Shown: one piece after another, positions 54,481-61,618 of the stretch
Layout: each line of letters starts with the position of its first letter
Numbering within the stretch: position 1 is the first letter of the stretch
Assembly: GCA_030149165.1 (NCBI GenBank)
Contig: JASBRY010000009.1
Location: 1,302,001 to 1,366,000, forward strand
Source: Phycisphaerales bacterium
Lineage (GTDB): Bacteria; Planctomycetota; Phycisphaerae; Phycisphaerales; UBA1924
Length of the DNA stretch: 64,000 bases
Direction of reading: 5' to 3'
Position numbers and translations under genes: made by a program
The notes under the pieces: generated by a model
What the model was told of the DNA's origin: nothing
The model's input: only the letters and a program-made list of their open reading frames with translations
Databases searched by the model: none

Positions 54481-55374
54481 TCAATCCTCACCTGGATTTG
54501 AATCCATCATATCTCTGTTCCGATCTACTCTGGGACCAGGTGTTCTTCGTGCGGCGTAGATCTGCGCCTGCACCTGATCTTCTCGCTGGGCGTTGAGATC
54601 CTCTAGTGCGTCATGGAGCTGCTCAATACGCATTGTGAGCTGATGGATCTCATACTGCTTGATATGGACCTGAGCATCGAATCGGGCGCTGGCGGCTTGG
54701 CGAACCGCTTCCTCAGCGGCTTTGATCTTCTCTTGGTCGGACTCGCCAGTCCGCAAGAGACCGCGGTATTGACGAGCTGCTTCAACATACTGCAAACCGG
54801 CACGGAGTTCATCGAGCTTCAGAGATGACATCGCTGAGTTGTCGCCTTCGAAACTCATGATTTCAAGGATCTTTGGTGCGAGTCGATCGAGAAGCTGCTG
54901 AGTTGCTCGAGGACTGACTTGCTCGATGGTGGACAACTGCTCATCCACGCTTGGCAGGTGATCAGCAATGAAGGCGCGGACATCGTTGAGCGTCTTGTCA
55001 TCAAACGCAGGGCGCGGTTGTCGAGGCTCTCTTTGCGAGCGATCTGGAGAATCATTCGTACTCGAACGATCCCGACGAGTCATCCGACCCGTGACGCGGA
55101 GATCATGGGTTCGGAGTGAACGCATAACTTCTTTGGGATCTTGACCTGCCTCAAGTTGTGCGATCGCCTCTTCGTGTTTCTCAACGATTCGCTGAGCAAA
55201 CAACAGGGTTTGTTCAAGGCGTTGCTTAAGGGATTCGGCGCTCTGGTTTGGGTCGAGCTCAGCAGGTTGGCGCTGCGCCCCATTCTCGCGTGGAGGCGGG
55301 GGATCACCCAGAGGCTGTGCGTAGAGCACGCAGCAAAGAAGTGGAATGATGGCGAGGTATTTGACTGACATCAC
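54481..55374 (-). CDS. Secreted coiled-coil protein of the ECF sigma operon
   Basis: 297 residues. Signal peptide (YLAIIPLLCCVLYAQPLG), a Pro/Gln-rich linker, then long helices (SLKQRLEQTLLFAQRIVEKH, QVHIKQYEIHQLTMRIEQLH) that predict coiled coil. ATG at 55374 overlaps the anti-sigma stop by four bases. Periplasmic, with no enzyme motif. As the third gene of a sigma/anti-sigma operon it may sense or relay an envelope signal, similar in position to CpxP/Spy-like proteins; this is inference. Confidence 0.7.
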   Translation of the reverse strand: MMSVKYLAIIPLLCCVLYAQPLGDPPPPRENGAQRQPAELDPNQSAESLKQRLEQTLLFAQRIVEKHEEAIAQLEAGQDPKEVMRSLRTHDLRVTGRMTRRDRSSTNDSPDRSQREPRQPRPAFDDKTLNDVRAFIADHLPSVDEQLSTIEQVSPRATQQLLDRLAPKILEIMSFEGDNSAMSSLKLDELRAGLQYVEAARQYRGLLRTGESDQEKIKAAEEAVRQAASARFDAQVHIKQYEIHQLTMRIEQLHDALEDLNAQREDQVQAQIYAARRTPGPRVDRNRDMMDSNPGED

Positions 55375-55865
55375 AGGGATCCTTCCGTCAATGATGTTTC
55401 GGAGAGCTCGATGAGCACGCTGGGCATCGCGAGTTCGGTTTGCATCGCATCGGTCATCAGGTCGAGCTCATCCATGTCGTATTCGAGATCGTCAGCAAAG
55501 TTGCTGAGTTCGAAGAGAGCGTCAAAGTCCTCTTCAAGCGAAACAATGGTCCGCTGAGCGTTTGCTGATTGTGGTGGGGATTGGGTGTTGATGCTGCTAG
55601 AGGTCCAGAGAAGGAGCGAAACACTCGCGACAACAAGGAATGCGGCTGCGATGTTGAGCTTCCATCCCATGACAAATGGGCGTGGGTTTGCTGTGGCAAC
55701 TTTCATGGACAACGGCGCTGGGGCTATTTGCTCTGAAAGAGCGTCCATCACGCGCTGTTCGAACCCGAGGTCTGGGGCTCTCTGGTCCGAAGAAGCGAGC
55801 GCATCGAGTTCATCGATGAGTGCTTCGTTTTCTGGATCATGATGGTTGAGGTTGTGGCTGGTCAT
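55371..55865 (-). CDS. Putative membrane anti-sigma factor
   Basis: 164 residues. An acidic N-terminus (HHDPENEALIDELDALASSD), one helix near 70-92 (WKLNIAAAFLVVASVSLLLW), and a short periplasmic tail with an acidic helix (NFADDLEYDMDELDLMT). No zinc-binding HxxxCxxC is present. The gene starts two bases after the ECF sigma stop, the usual place of its anti-sigma factor. The long cytoplasmic segment before the helix would bind the sigma factor. Confidence 0.7.
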   Translation of the reverse strand: MTSHNLNHHDPENEALIDELDALASSDQRAPDLGFEQRVMDALSEQIAPAPLSMKVATANPRPFVMGWKLNIAAAFLVVASVSLLLWTSSSINTQSPPQSANAQRTIVSLEEDFDALFELSNFADDLEYDMDELDLMTDAMQTELAMPSVLIELSETSLTEGSL

Positions 55866-55867
55866 GA

Positions 55868-56503
55868 TTATGCCTTTGGAGTTGATGGATCCGATTCGAT
55901 CGGATCCATGATGGCTTTGAGTTTTTTCAACGCTCGATGGTGTCGGGCGAGGAGGGTTCCCACGGGTTGATTAAGGATGTCGCTGATCTGTTTGAAACTG
56001 AGCTGGCCGTGATGGCGGAGTTCGATGATCTCGCGGTCAGTGTCATTGAGTTGCTCGATCGCTTCGCGGAGTTTGCCGTTTGGTGCTTCGGTTGTTGATT
56101 CCTCAGGTGCTTGTCTGGAATCTTGCAAATGTGTCGGATCAGTCGGTCGTGCATGACGACCTCTCCGTCGGAACTCATCGCGGACCCGATTCATGGTGAT
56201 TCGGAACAACCAAGGCTCGAATCGGCCTTGCTCGTTGTAGCCGTCTTGGCAGAGTTTGGTCGCTACGGTGACAAACACGGATTGAGTGATCTCCTCGGCT
56301 AGATCGTCATCTCGGAGCCGGGATCGCGCCATCGCGAATACCCGGCGTGAATACGCGTCCACGAGTCCGCGCCAAGCGTCCTCCTCACCTTGTGCGGCAC
56401 GATGGACGAGGAGACGGATCACCTCGTCGTCATGACGCTCTGGTTCGGGTTGGAAACTCAATGCGGACACCATCCTTGTTTGCTCAACGCGGTTCACGGG
56501 CAT
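55868..56503 (-). CDS. ECF RNA polymerase sigma factor, first of two
   Basis: About 211 residues from the ATG at 56503, with AGGG eight bases upstream; ATGs at 56536 and 56473 are alternatives. Region 2 (DDDLAEEITQSVFVTVATKL) and region 4 (LSFKQISDILNQPVGTLLAR, HHRALKKLK) are present, with the short linker of ECF sigma factors. It directs RNA polymerase to a stress or envelope regulon. Followed by a membrane anti-sigma candidate and a secreted protein. A wide inverted repeat lies just upstream. Confidence 0.92.
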   Translation of the reverse strand: MPVNRVEQTRMVSALSFQPEPERHDDEVIRLLVHRAAQGEEDAWRGLVDAYSRRVFAMARSRLRDDDLAEEITQSVFVTVATKLCQDGYNEQGRFEPWLFRITMNRVRDEFRRRGRHARPTDPTHLQDSRQAPEESTTEAPNGKLREAIEQLNDTDREIIELRHHGQLSFKQISDILNQPVGTLLARHHRALKKLKAIMDPIESDPSTPKA

Positions 56504-56513
56504 GTATTGCCCT

Positions 56514-56543
56514 ATCCGATACACTCTTGAGAACATATCGGAT
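56514..56543. promoter_or_regulatory. Inverted repeat between the divergent sigma-factor operons
   Basis: ATCCGATA (56514-56521) and TATCGGAT (56536-56543) are exact complements with a 14-base spacer; their centres are 22 bases apart, two helical turns. The repeat ends 11 bases before the first sigma gene's start codon. Confidence 0.45.
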
Positions 56544-56672
56544 TGCTGCGGCTGATGCCCCCAGCAGGCTCTCTTGTGATCGATTCCCGGACCCTGTATG
56601 GAATATCACTTCCAGCGATCCGAACACTCTGAGGCGTCGTAAGATGCCGCGACGAGACTTGAAAGGACCTGA

Positions 56673-57305
56673 TTGAGCGACAACACATCCCATAGTGACA
56701 CGAATCGATTCAATGACATGTCTGACGAGGATGTTTTTGTCGCATTTCGTTCGGGTGACGAGGTCGCGTATCGGGTCCTGATCGAACGATTCCATGATGA
56801 TTTGCTCCGGTTTTTGACTCGTCTAGTGGGGGATCGAGCCGCGGCGGAGGATCTGTTCCAGGAGACCTTCCTCCAGATCCACTTATCGGCTGATACCTTC
56901 GATGCGAGCAGGCGATTTCGTCCATGGCTTTTTACAATTGCCGCGAACAAAGGGCGGGACTTGTTGCGTAAGCGAAAGCGGAGACGCACGGTCGAGCTCT
57001 CAGCGCCGCTGAGGGGATCTGAGCGTGGGACTTCAATGGTTGATCTGCTGGAAGTTGAAGTTCAAGCACCGGACGAAAGGATGGACATGGATGAACAGGA
57101 TCGGCTCGTGCAGCTCGCTCTTGATGATCTTGGTGCCCCGCTCCGTGAGGTCTTGGTGCTTGGGTATTTCCAGCGGATGAGCTACGCACGCATCGCGGAG
57201 GATCTTGAGATTCCTCTTGGGACTGTGAAGTCCAGGATGCACGCCGCGGTCGCGGCATTCGCGAGGAGTTGGCAGCGGGTTTCTCGATCCGCTTCCGGAG
57301 AGTAG
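56673..57305 (+). CDS. ECF RNA polymerase sigma factor, second of two
   Basis: 210 residues. TTG start at 56673, supported by AAAGGA seven bases upstream. Region 2 is AAEDLFQETFLQIHLSADTF with RFRPWLFTIAANKGRDLLRK; region 4 is MSYARIAEDLEIPLGTVKSR. Differs clearly from the first sigma factor, so not a recent duplicate. The next gene, 35 bases downstream, is its probable partner and encodes an anti-sigma-like/pseudopilin-like fusion. The two sigma operons are divergent and share the 169-base spacer. Confidence 0.94.
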   Translation: MSDNTSHSDTNRFNDMSDEDVFVAFRSGDEVAYRVLIERFHDDLLRFLTRLVGDRAAAEDLFQETFLQIHLSADTFDASRRFRPWLFTIAANKGRDLLRKRKRRRTVELSAPLRGSERGTSMVDLLEVEVQAPDERMDMDEQDRLVQLALDDLGAPLREVLVLGYFQRMSYARIAEDLEIPLGTVKSRMHAAVAAFARSWQRVSRSASGE

Positions 57306-57340
57306 TCGGTTGTTTAATGAAGCGTTGTGGAGTTTCGTGG

Positions 57341-58540
57341 ATGGATGAGTTCAACGGATTTAATCAGAACGAAACGGATCAAGAGTTCCAACTGAGTGAT
57401 GCTGATAAAGCCGCGGTTGATGCGTTCTTCGAAGGCGAGTCAGTGGATTCCGAGCGGACAGATAAGCTCGCTCAGTTGATGGGGCTGTTGGACACTCCGA
57501 TTGCTGACGATGGTCAGCGTCGAGCACGCATTGATGTGACCACGCTCCGGGCAACTACTGAAACTGAATCGGCACAACTCACCGCAGCTTCCGCTTCTTC
57601 AGTGGATGACTGGATGGGTCAGAATGAGCCAATCACCCAACGAGATGGGGTGCATGCCGGGCTTGCGAACTTGGTCTCCAGTGGCGCGCCGTATTCCGAT
57701 TCAGAGCGGAACTCACTTGTTGATCGGACACTCGGTCTGATTCAGGAAGAGATCGATCGCTCAGAGAAGCGGTACATCATGGATATGCCGATCACGCCTG
57801 GTGGTCGATTCCATCTCGCCGACCTCGTCTCCGTCGCCGCGACGCTGCTGTTGGTTGCGTCGGTGACGATCCCTGTCCTCAGCGGCATCCGTTCGCGATC
57901 GATGCAGGCAATCTGCAATAACAACATGGCGACTGCAGGGACGGCCTTCGGGTCCTACGCTGGCGCGAATCGCGATCTGCTCCCGATGGCGACCGCAGGG
58001 TTTGGCTCAGGTAGCAACGCGACTTGGATGGATGTTGGGACAACTCCCGAACGCTCAAACTCGTCGAATCTGTACATGCTCGTGCGTACCAAGCACGCGA
58101 CACTTGAGGATCTTGCGTGTCCAACTAATCCAGATGCTCTGATTGAGGGCAACGCCGAGGCGCAGCAGGATTGGAGATCTCTTGATGAAATCTCGTACAG
58201 CTACCGAATCATGACGCCAGGTGGTCTCAAAGCTCACGGCGTGGATCAGCCGGTCCGTGTGGTCTTGCTCTCGGATCGCAGTCCGGTGGTTCGCCGGATC
58301 GTGAATCAGCAGCCCGTGAAGCCGGAGGAGAACACCCCCAATCACGACCATGCCGGTCAGCATGTGCTCGGACTCGACGGCGGCTCGACCTGGCAGCGTG
58401 ATCCTGTGCTGGATCAGGGGGACAATCTCTGGTTCCCTCGTCCGATCGAGGAGTTCATCTATCGAGCACGCGATCGGATGGGGATCATTAAGGGCAATGA
58501 GCTCCCGGATGGCCCTACGGACGCGTTTGTGGGACCTTGA
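57341..58540 (+). CDS. Fusion of an anti-sigma-like N-terminus with an inverted-order pseudopilin-like domain
   Basis: 399 residues from the ATG at 57341, with GGAG eight bases upstream; an ATG at 57317 is possible. The first about 150 residues are acidic with two motifs, DAFFEGESVDSERTDKLAQL and GLIQEEIDRSEKRYIM, as in cytoplasmic sigma-binding regions. A helix (VSVAATLLLVASVTIPVLSG) follows near residue 170, continuing as RSRSMQAICNNNMATAGTAF, which matches the start of planctomycete pseudopilin domains. The last part has HDHAGQHVLGLDGG, like an H...DG motif. It is not cleaved as a prepilin because the helix is internal. I infer an anti-sigma factor with a pseudopilin-type sensor domain outside the membrane. 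Confidence 0.78.
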   Translation: MDEFNGFNQNETDQEFQLSDADKAAVDAFFEGESVDSERTDKLAQLMGLLDTPIADDGQRRARIDVTTLRATTETESAQLTAASASSVDDWMGQNEPITQRDGVHAGLANLVSSGAPYSDSERNSLVDRTLGLIQEEIDRSEKRYIMDMPITPGGRFHLADLVSVAATLLLVASVTIPVLSGIRSRSMQAICNNNMATAGTAFGSYAGANRDLLPMATAGFGSGSNATWMDVGTTPERSNSSNLYMLVRTKHATLEDLACPTNPDALIEGNAEAQQDWRSLDEISYSYRIMTPGGLKAHGVDQPVRVVLLSDRSPVVRRIVNQQPVKPEENTPNHDHAGQHVLGLDGGSTWQRDPVLDQGDNLWFPRPIEEFIYRARDRMGIIKGNELPDGPTDAFVGP

Positions 58541-58595
58541 TTCATCCCTAACGAATACTGAGAACTTGATGAGAATTGACCCCCTTGACTGGTCT

Positions 58596-58652
58596 GAGCG
58601 GGGAGAGGGGGCTATCCTCACCTCCTGCCCTGCTCGTTGAGCGGGGTGTTTT
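58596..58652 (+). promoter_or_regulatory. Attenuator-like leader of rpmI-rplT
   Basis: CCCTGCTC (58628-58635) can pair with GAGCGGGG at 58639-58646 to make an 8-bp stem followed by TGTTTT, like a terminator. The same 8-mer GAGCGGGG also occurs at 58596-58603 and can pair with the same middle segment. The two hairpins exclude each other. The rpmI start is 33 bases downstream. Confidence 0.6.
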
Positions 58653-58684
58653 GAACGAGATACCAAACGCGCGGAGTGTGCGAA

Positions 58685-58981
58685 ATGCCGAAGAACAAGA
58701 TTCACAAAGGTTTGGCCAAGCGGGTCCGGGTTTCCAAGACCGGCAAGGTTCGTCACCGCACAGCGTACCACAAGCACTTGTCGTCGCACAAGAGCGGCAA
58801 GCGACTGCGTCAGCTCCGTGCTGACCGCCGTGTGTCCTCGTCAGAAGCGAAACGCTTCGAGAAGTTGCTGTTCCGGCGTCTTCGTGGACGCAACCAACCT
58901 CGCACTTCGCTCCGTCGCAGCCCTTCACCTGAACAGCGCCGCGCGATGCTTGCTGAGAAGGCTGCTGCGAACAAAGAATGA
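58685..58981 (+). CDS. rpmI: Ribosomal protein bL35, extended
   Basis: 98 residues from the ATG at 58685, eight bases after GGAG; bL35 is usually about 65. The first 64 residues (MPKNKIHKGLAKRVRVSKTG, AYHKHLSSHKSGKRLRQLRA, DRRVSSSEAKRFEKLLFRRL) match bL35. The last third is a basic extension (RGRNQPRTSLRRSPSPEQRR, AMLAEKAAANKE) that I do not know from other L35 proteins. It would add RNA contacts at the surface of the large subunit. rplT follows. Confidence 0.93.
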   Translation: MPKNKIHKGLAKRVRVSKTGKVRHRTAYHKHLSSHKSGKRLRQLRADRRVSSSEAKRFEKLLFRRLRGRNQPRTSLRRSPSPEQRRAMLAEKAAANKE

Positions 58982-58990
58982 TTTCACGCT

Positions 58991-59010
58991 GAATCGGGTG
59001 TATCCGATTC
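58991..59010 (+). promoter_or_regulatory. Hairpin in the rpmI-rplT spacer
   Basis: GAATCGG and CCGATTC form a perfect 7-bp stem with a 6-base loop. A second, bulged pair (GCCGGGAT and ATCCGGC) lies closer to rplT. Candidate translational control structure. Confidence 0.35.
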
Positions 59011-59088
59011 GGGTTTATCCACCCCGTTTGCCGGGATTGACAAGATCGGTTTGATCCGGCCCCGTCAGACAAACATGGAGATCGAGCT

Positions 59089-59466
59089 ATGCCTCGTGTA
59101 CGCAAAGGTGCTGCTAGAGCACAACAACGCAAAAGAATTCTTCGTCAAGCCCGTGGTTACTTTGGCAGCAAATCGCGCCACAAGTACCAAGCAAAGATTG
59201 CTGTCCGCCGTGCAGGCTGCTACGCATACCGTGACCGCCGTGCTCGCAAACGCGAGATGCGTGCACTCTGGATCACGCGTATCACCGCGGCATGCAAGAT
59301 GCGTGGCACGCGCTACTCGCTGTTCATCAACGGGCTCAAGATGTCGGGCAACAATCTGAATCGCAAGATGCTCTCGCAAATCGCGATTGAAGATCCGAAA
59401 CTCTTCGATCGTCTCGTTGAGCAAGCGACCGCAGCATCCAAAGCGGTCCCAGCAAACGCTGGCTGA
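59089..59466 (+). CDS. rplT: Ribosomal protein bL20
   Basis: 125 residues, normal length. MPRVRKGAARAQQRKRILRQ, ARGYFGSKSRHKYQAKIAVR, the central RDRRARKREMRALWITRITA and the C-terminal FDRLVEQA are characteristic. It is needed early in assembly of the large subunit and is a known translational repressor of its own operon in other bacteria. infC, usually upstream of rpmI, is absent here. GGAG lies 8 bases before the ATG. A terminator follows. Confidence 0.97.
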   Translation: MPRVRKGAARAQQRKRILRQARGYFGSKSRHKYQAKIAVRRAGCYAYRDRRARKREMRALWITRITAACKMRGTRYSLFINGLKMSGNNLNRKMLSQIAIEDPKLFDRLVEQATAASKAVPANAG

Positions 59467-59491
59467 GTTCGTTTGATCTATTGATCGATCA

Positions 59492-59523
59492 ATGCCCGGT
59501 TGTCACGACAGCTGGGCATTTTT
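59492..59523 (+). terminator. Rho-independent terminator of rpmI-rplT
   Basis: ATGCCCGGTTGTC (59492-59504) pairs with GACAGCTGGGCAT (59507-59519) with two G-U pairs, followed by a run of five T. Confidence 0.92.
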
Positions 59524-59564
59524 GTATCCGCATCAGTATGATGAGTTTCTAGGAGATACGCGGC

Positions 59565-60263
59565 ATGGCGGGATGGTGGCTCTCAGATCTTTGGTCGAGC
59601 TCGAATGGGCAGGTCATGGTTGTGTCGTGGCTGGTCTGGGTCATTGTGTCTATTACACTCCATGAGCTCGCTCACGGCTGGACTGCGGTCAAGCTTGGCG
59701 ACGATACTCCAATCCGAAGCGGACATATGACCTGGAATCCGATGGTCCACATGGGACCATATTCATTGATCGTGTTGCTGCTGCTAGGTATTGCTTGGGG
59801 CGCTATGCCCGTGGATCCGAGCCGGCTGCGGGGCAAGCATGCGGATACTTTGGTCACTATTGCTGGGCCGTTGATGAACTTGGCGCTGGGGTTGTTATCG
59901 CTGTTCCTACTGATCTTCTGGTTGCCGCTCGCAGAAGGGCAGATTATTTCCGCTGTGAACATCCAGGATCCACTCAAATCCAACCTACAGATTTTCCTCG
60001 GCACAGGGGCACTTCTGAACTTCGTACTGATGATGTTCAATCTGCTACCAGTCCCTCCGCTGGATGGAGGACGGATCCTGATGAATCTCTGGACGCCGTT
60101 TCGCAATCTGATGCTGTCAGAGAATGGGCAATGGTTCGGATTCGGGATCTTCATTCTCTTCTTTGTGTTCGGAGCGGATATTCTGTTTGGTCTTTCCAAT
60201 GCGTTCGTGTTCGGGATCAGCGACCTCTTTCAGCACCTGTTCTTTCCGAACTTAAACAACTGA
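59565..60263 (+). CDS. Site-2-type membrane metalloprotease (M50 family)
   Basis: 232 residues, polytopic. The zinc site ITLHELAHGW (HExxH at about residues 34-38) lies in the first half, and the second motif VPPLDGGRIL, with the zinc Asp, near residue 170. No PDZ domain, as in the short rhomboid-like S2P group (SpoIVFB/Rip-type without PDZ). It probably cuts proteins inside the membrane. A role in releasing one of the nearby ECF sigma factors from its anti-sigma factor is conceivable but not shown. Confidence 0.9.
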   Translation: MAGWWLSDLWSSSNGQVMVVSWLVWVIVSITLHELAHGWTAVKLGDDTPIRSGHMTWNPMVHMGPYSLIVLLLLGIAWGAMPVDPSRLRGKHADTLVTIAGPLMNLALGLLSLFLLIFWLPLAEGQIISAVNIQDPLKSNLQIFLGTGALLNFVLMMFNLLPVPPLDGGRILMNLWTPFRNLMLSENGQWFGFGIFILFFVFGADILFGLSNAFVFGISDLFQHLFFPNLNN

Positions 60264-60282
60264 TCAAGCCGATGAGAGTTCA

Positions 60283-61569
60283 ATGAAATATGTGATCATC
60301 ATCCCTGATGGCGGTGCGGACAAGCCGCTCGAGGAGCTTGAGGGACTGACTCCTTTTGAATCTGCGGAGATGCCCAATCTTGATCGATTAGCAAAGATGG
60401 GACGCGTTGGTACGGCAAAGACCACACCCAAGGGCTTTGGAGCAGGCTCTGATGTCTGCACAATGGATCTGCTTGGGTATGACCCTTGCAAGTATCACAC
60501 CGGTCGAGCACCGCTCGAAGCCGCTGCGATCGGTGTGGAGTCCGGCGAGAATGATTGGATCTTCCGGCTGAATCTGGTGACCGTTGGAGAAGAAGGCACG
60601 GATCAAGCCGGATTGATGCTCGACCATTCTGCTGGAGGAATCCCCGATTCAGAGGCTCGCGTGCTTCTAGAAGGATTGTCCGCGTTCTGGGCTGAGCAAG
60701 TACCTGAACTCGCGAAGGACTTCACACTCACTCCTGGGGTGAGTTACCGATCGATTCTTGTGGATCGTTCGGATCGAGCGTATTCGAGTGTAGAATGCAC
60801 ACCGCCTCATGAAATCCCGGATCGTCCTTGGGAGCCAGCGCTACCAAATGGGGGGATGAGGGATGAAGGGACTGTGCTGAGCACACTGATCAAGCTCTCG
60901 CATGAGTACCTCAGAGATCACGAGGTCAATCATGCGCGGATTGAGCAGGGATTGCGTCCTGCGAACTGTGCATGGATCTGGGGACAAGGGACGAAGCCCA
61001 TCCTACCGAGCTTTGAATCCAAGTTTGGAATCAAAGGAGGAATGATCACTTCAGTGGATTTACTCTCCGGGATCGCGAACTTGATCGAATGGGATCTGAT
61101 CCACTGCCCGGGCTTGACGAGTTACCACGATACGGATTATGCGATGCAGGGGAAGGTGACCATCGAGTCACTCAATAAGTATGACATCGTCTGTTGTCAT
61201 ATAGAGGCGCCCGACGAGGCTTCTCATCAAGCTGACTTCGTCACAAAGGTTGCATCGCTCGAAGCGATTGATCGCGAGATCATCGGTCCTGTGATGGAAG
61301 CGATCGAGCGATTCGGCGATCCGGACACCGATCCGAACGCTCAGGGGTGGCGTGTGCTCGTCATGCCTGACCATTACACGCTGTGCTCAACACGAAAGCA
61401 CGACGCGACTCCAGTGCCGTTCGCGATGGCGGGGGCCTGGGTGCGTTCTGTCGTCCCACGCGTGCTCACGGAGAAGGAAGCGGAACAAGCGGATCTGCAT
61501 ATTGATCCGGGTGCGGATCTCATGGAGTACTTCCTGCACTCGGGTTTGGTGCGTCAAGATACCAAATAA
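60283..61569 (+). CDS. apgM: 2,3-bisphosphoglycerate-independent phosphoglycerate mutase, archaeal type
   Basis: 428 residues, alkaline-phosphatase superfamily. VIIPDGGADKPLEELEG, the serine region KTTPKGFGAGSDVCTMDLLG, GLRPANCAWIWGQGTKP, HIEAPDEASHQ and MPDHYTLCSTRKHDATPVP give the metal sites. It interconverts 3- and 2-phosphoglycerate in glycolysis and is unlike the GpmI of most bacteria. GAGAG lies nine bases before the ATG. Follows the M50 gene by 19 bases. Confidence 0.95.
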   Translation: MKYVIIIPDGGADKPLEELEGLTPFESAEMPNLDRLAKMGRVGTAKTTPKGFGAGSDVCTMDLLGYDPCKYHTGRAPLEAAAIGVESGENDWIFRLNLVTVGEEGTDQAGLMLDHSAGGIPDSEARVLLEGLSAFWAEQVPELAKDFTLTPGVSYRSILVDRSDRAYSSVECTPPHEIPDRPWEPALPNGGMRDEGTVLSTLIKLSHEYLRDHEVNHARIEQGLRPANCAWIWGQGTKPILPSFESKFGIKGGMITSVDLLSGIANLIEWDLIHCPGLTSYHDTDYAMQGKVTIESLNKYDIVCCHIEAPDEASHQADFVTKVASLEAIDREIIGPVMEAIERFGDPDTDPNAQGWRVLVMPDHYTLCSTRKHDATPVPFAMAGAWVRSVVPRVLTEKEAEQADLHIDPGADLMEYFLHSGLVRQDTK

Positions 61570-61572
61570 AGA

Positions 61573-61591
61573 CACCCGCATATCGCGGGTG
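61573..61591 (-). terminator. Terminator hairpin between apgM and the peptide transporter
   Basis: CACCCGC and GCGGGTG form a perfect 7-bp stem with a 5-base loop. On the minus strand it is followed by TCTTTATTT, so it serves mainly the transporter; it may also act for apgM. Confidence 0.7.
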
Positions 61592-61618
61592 CCAATGTTG
61601 AGTAATTCGCTGCATGAA

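Noticed and set aside
58585-58618. TTGACT...TATCCT promoter before rpmI
   Set aside because: Spacer of 22 bases is too long, and it would start transcription after the first copy of the attenuator 8-mer.
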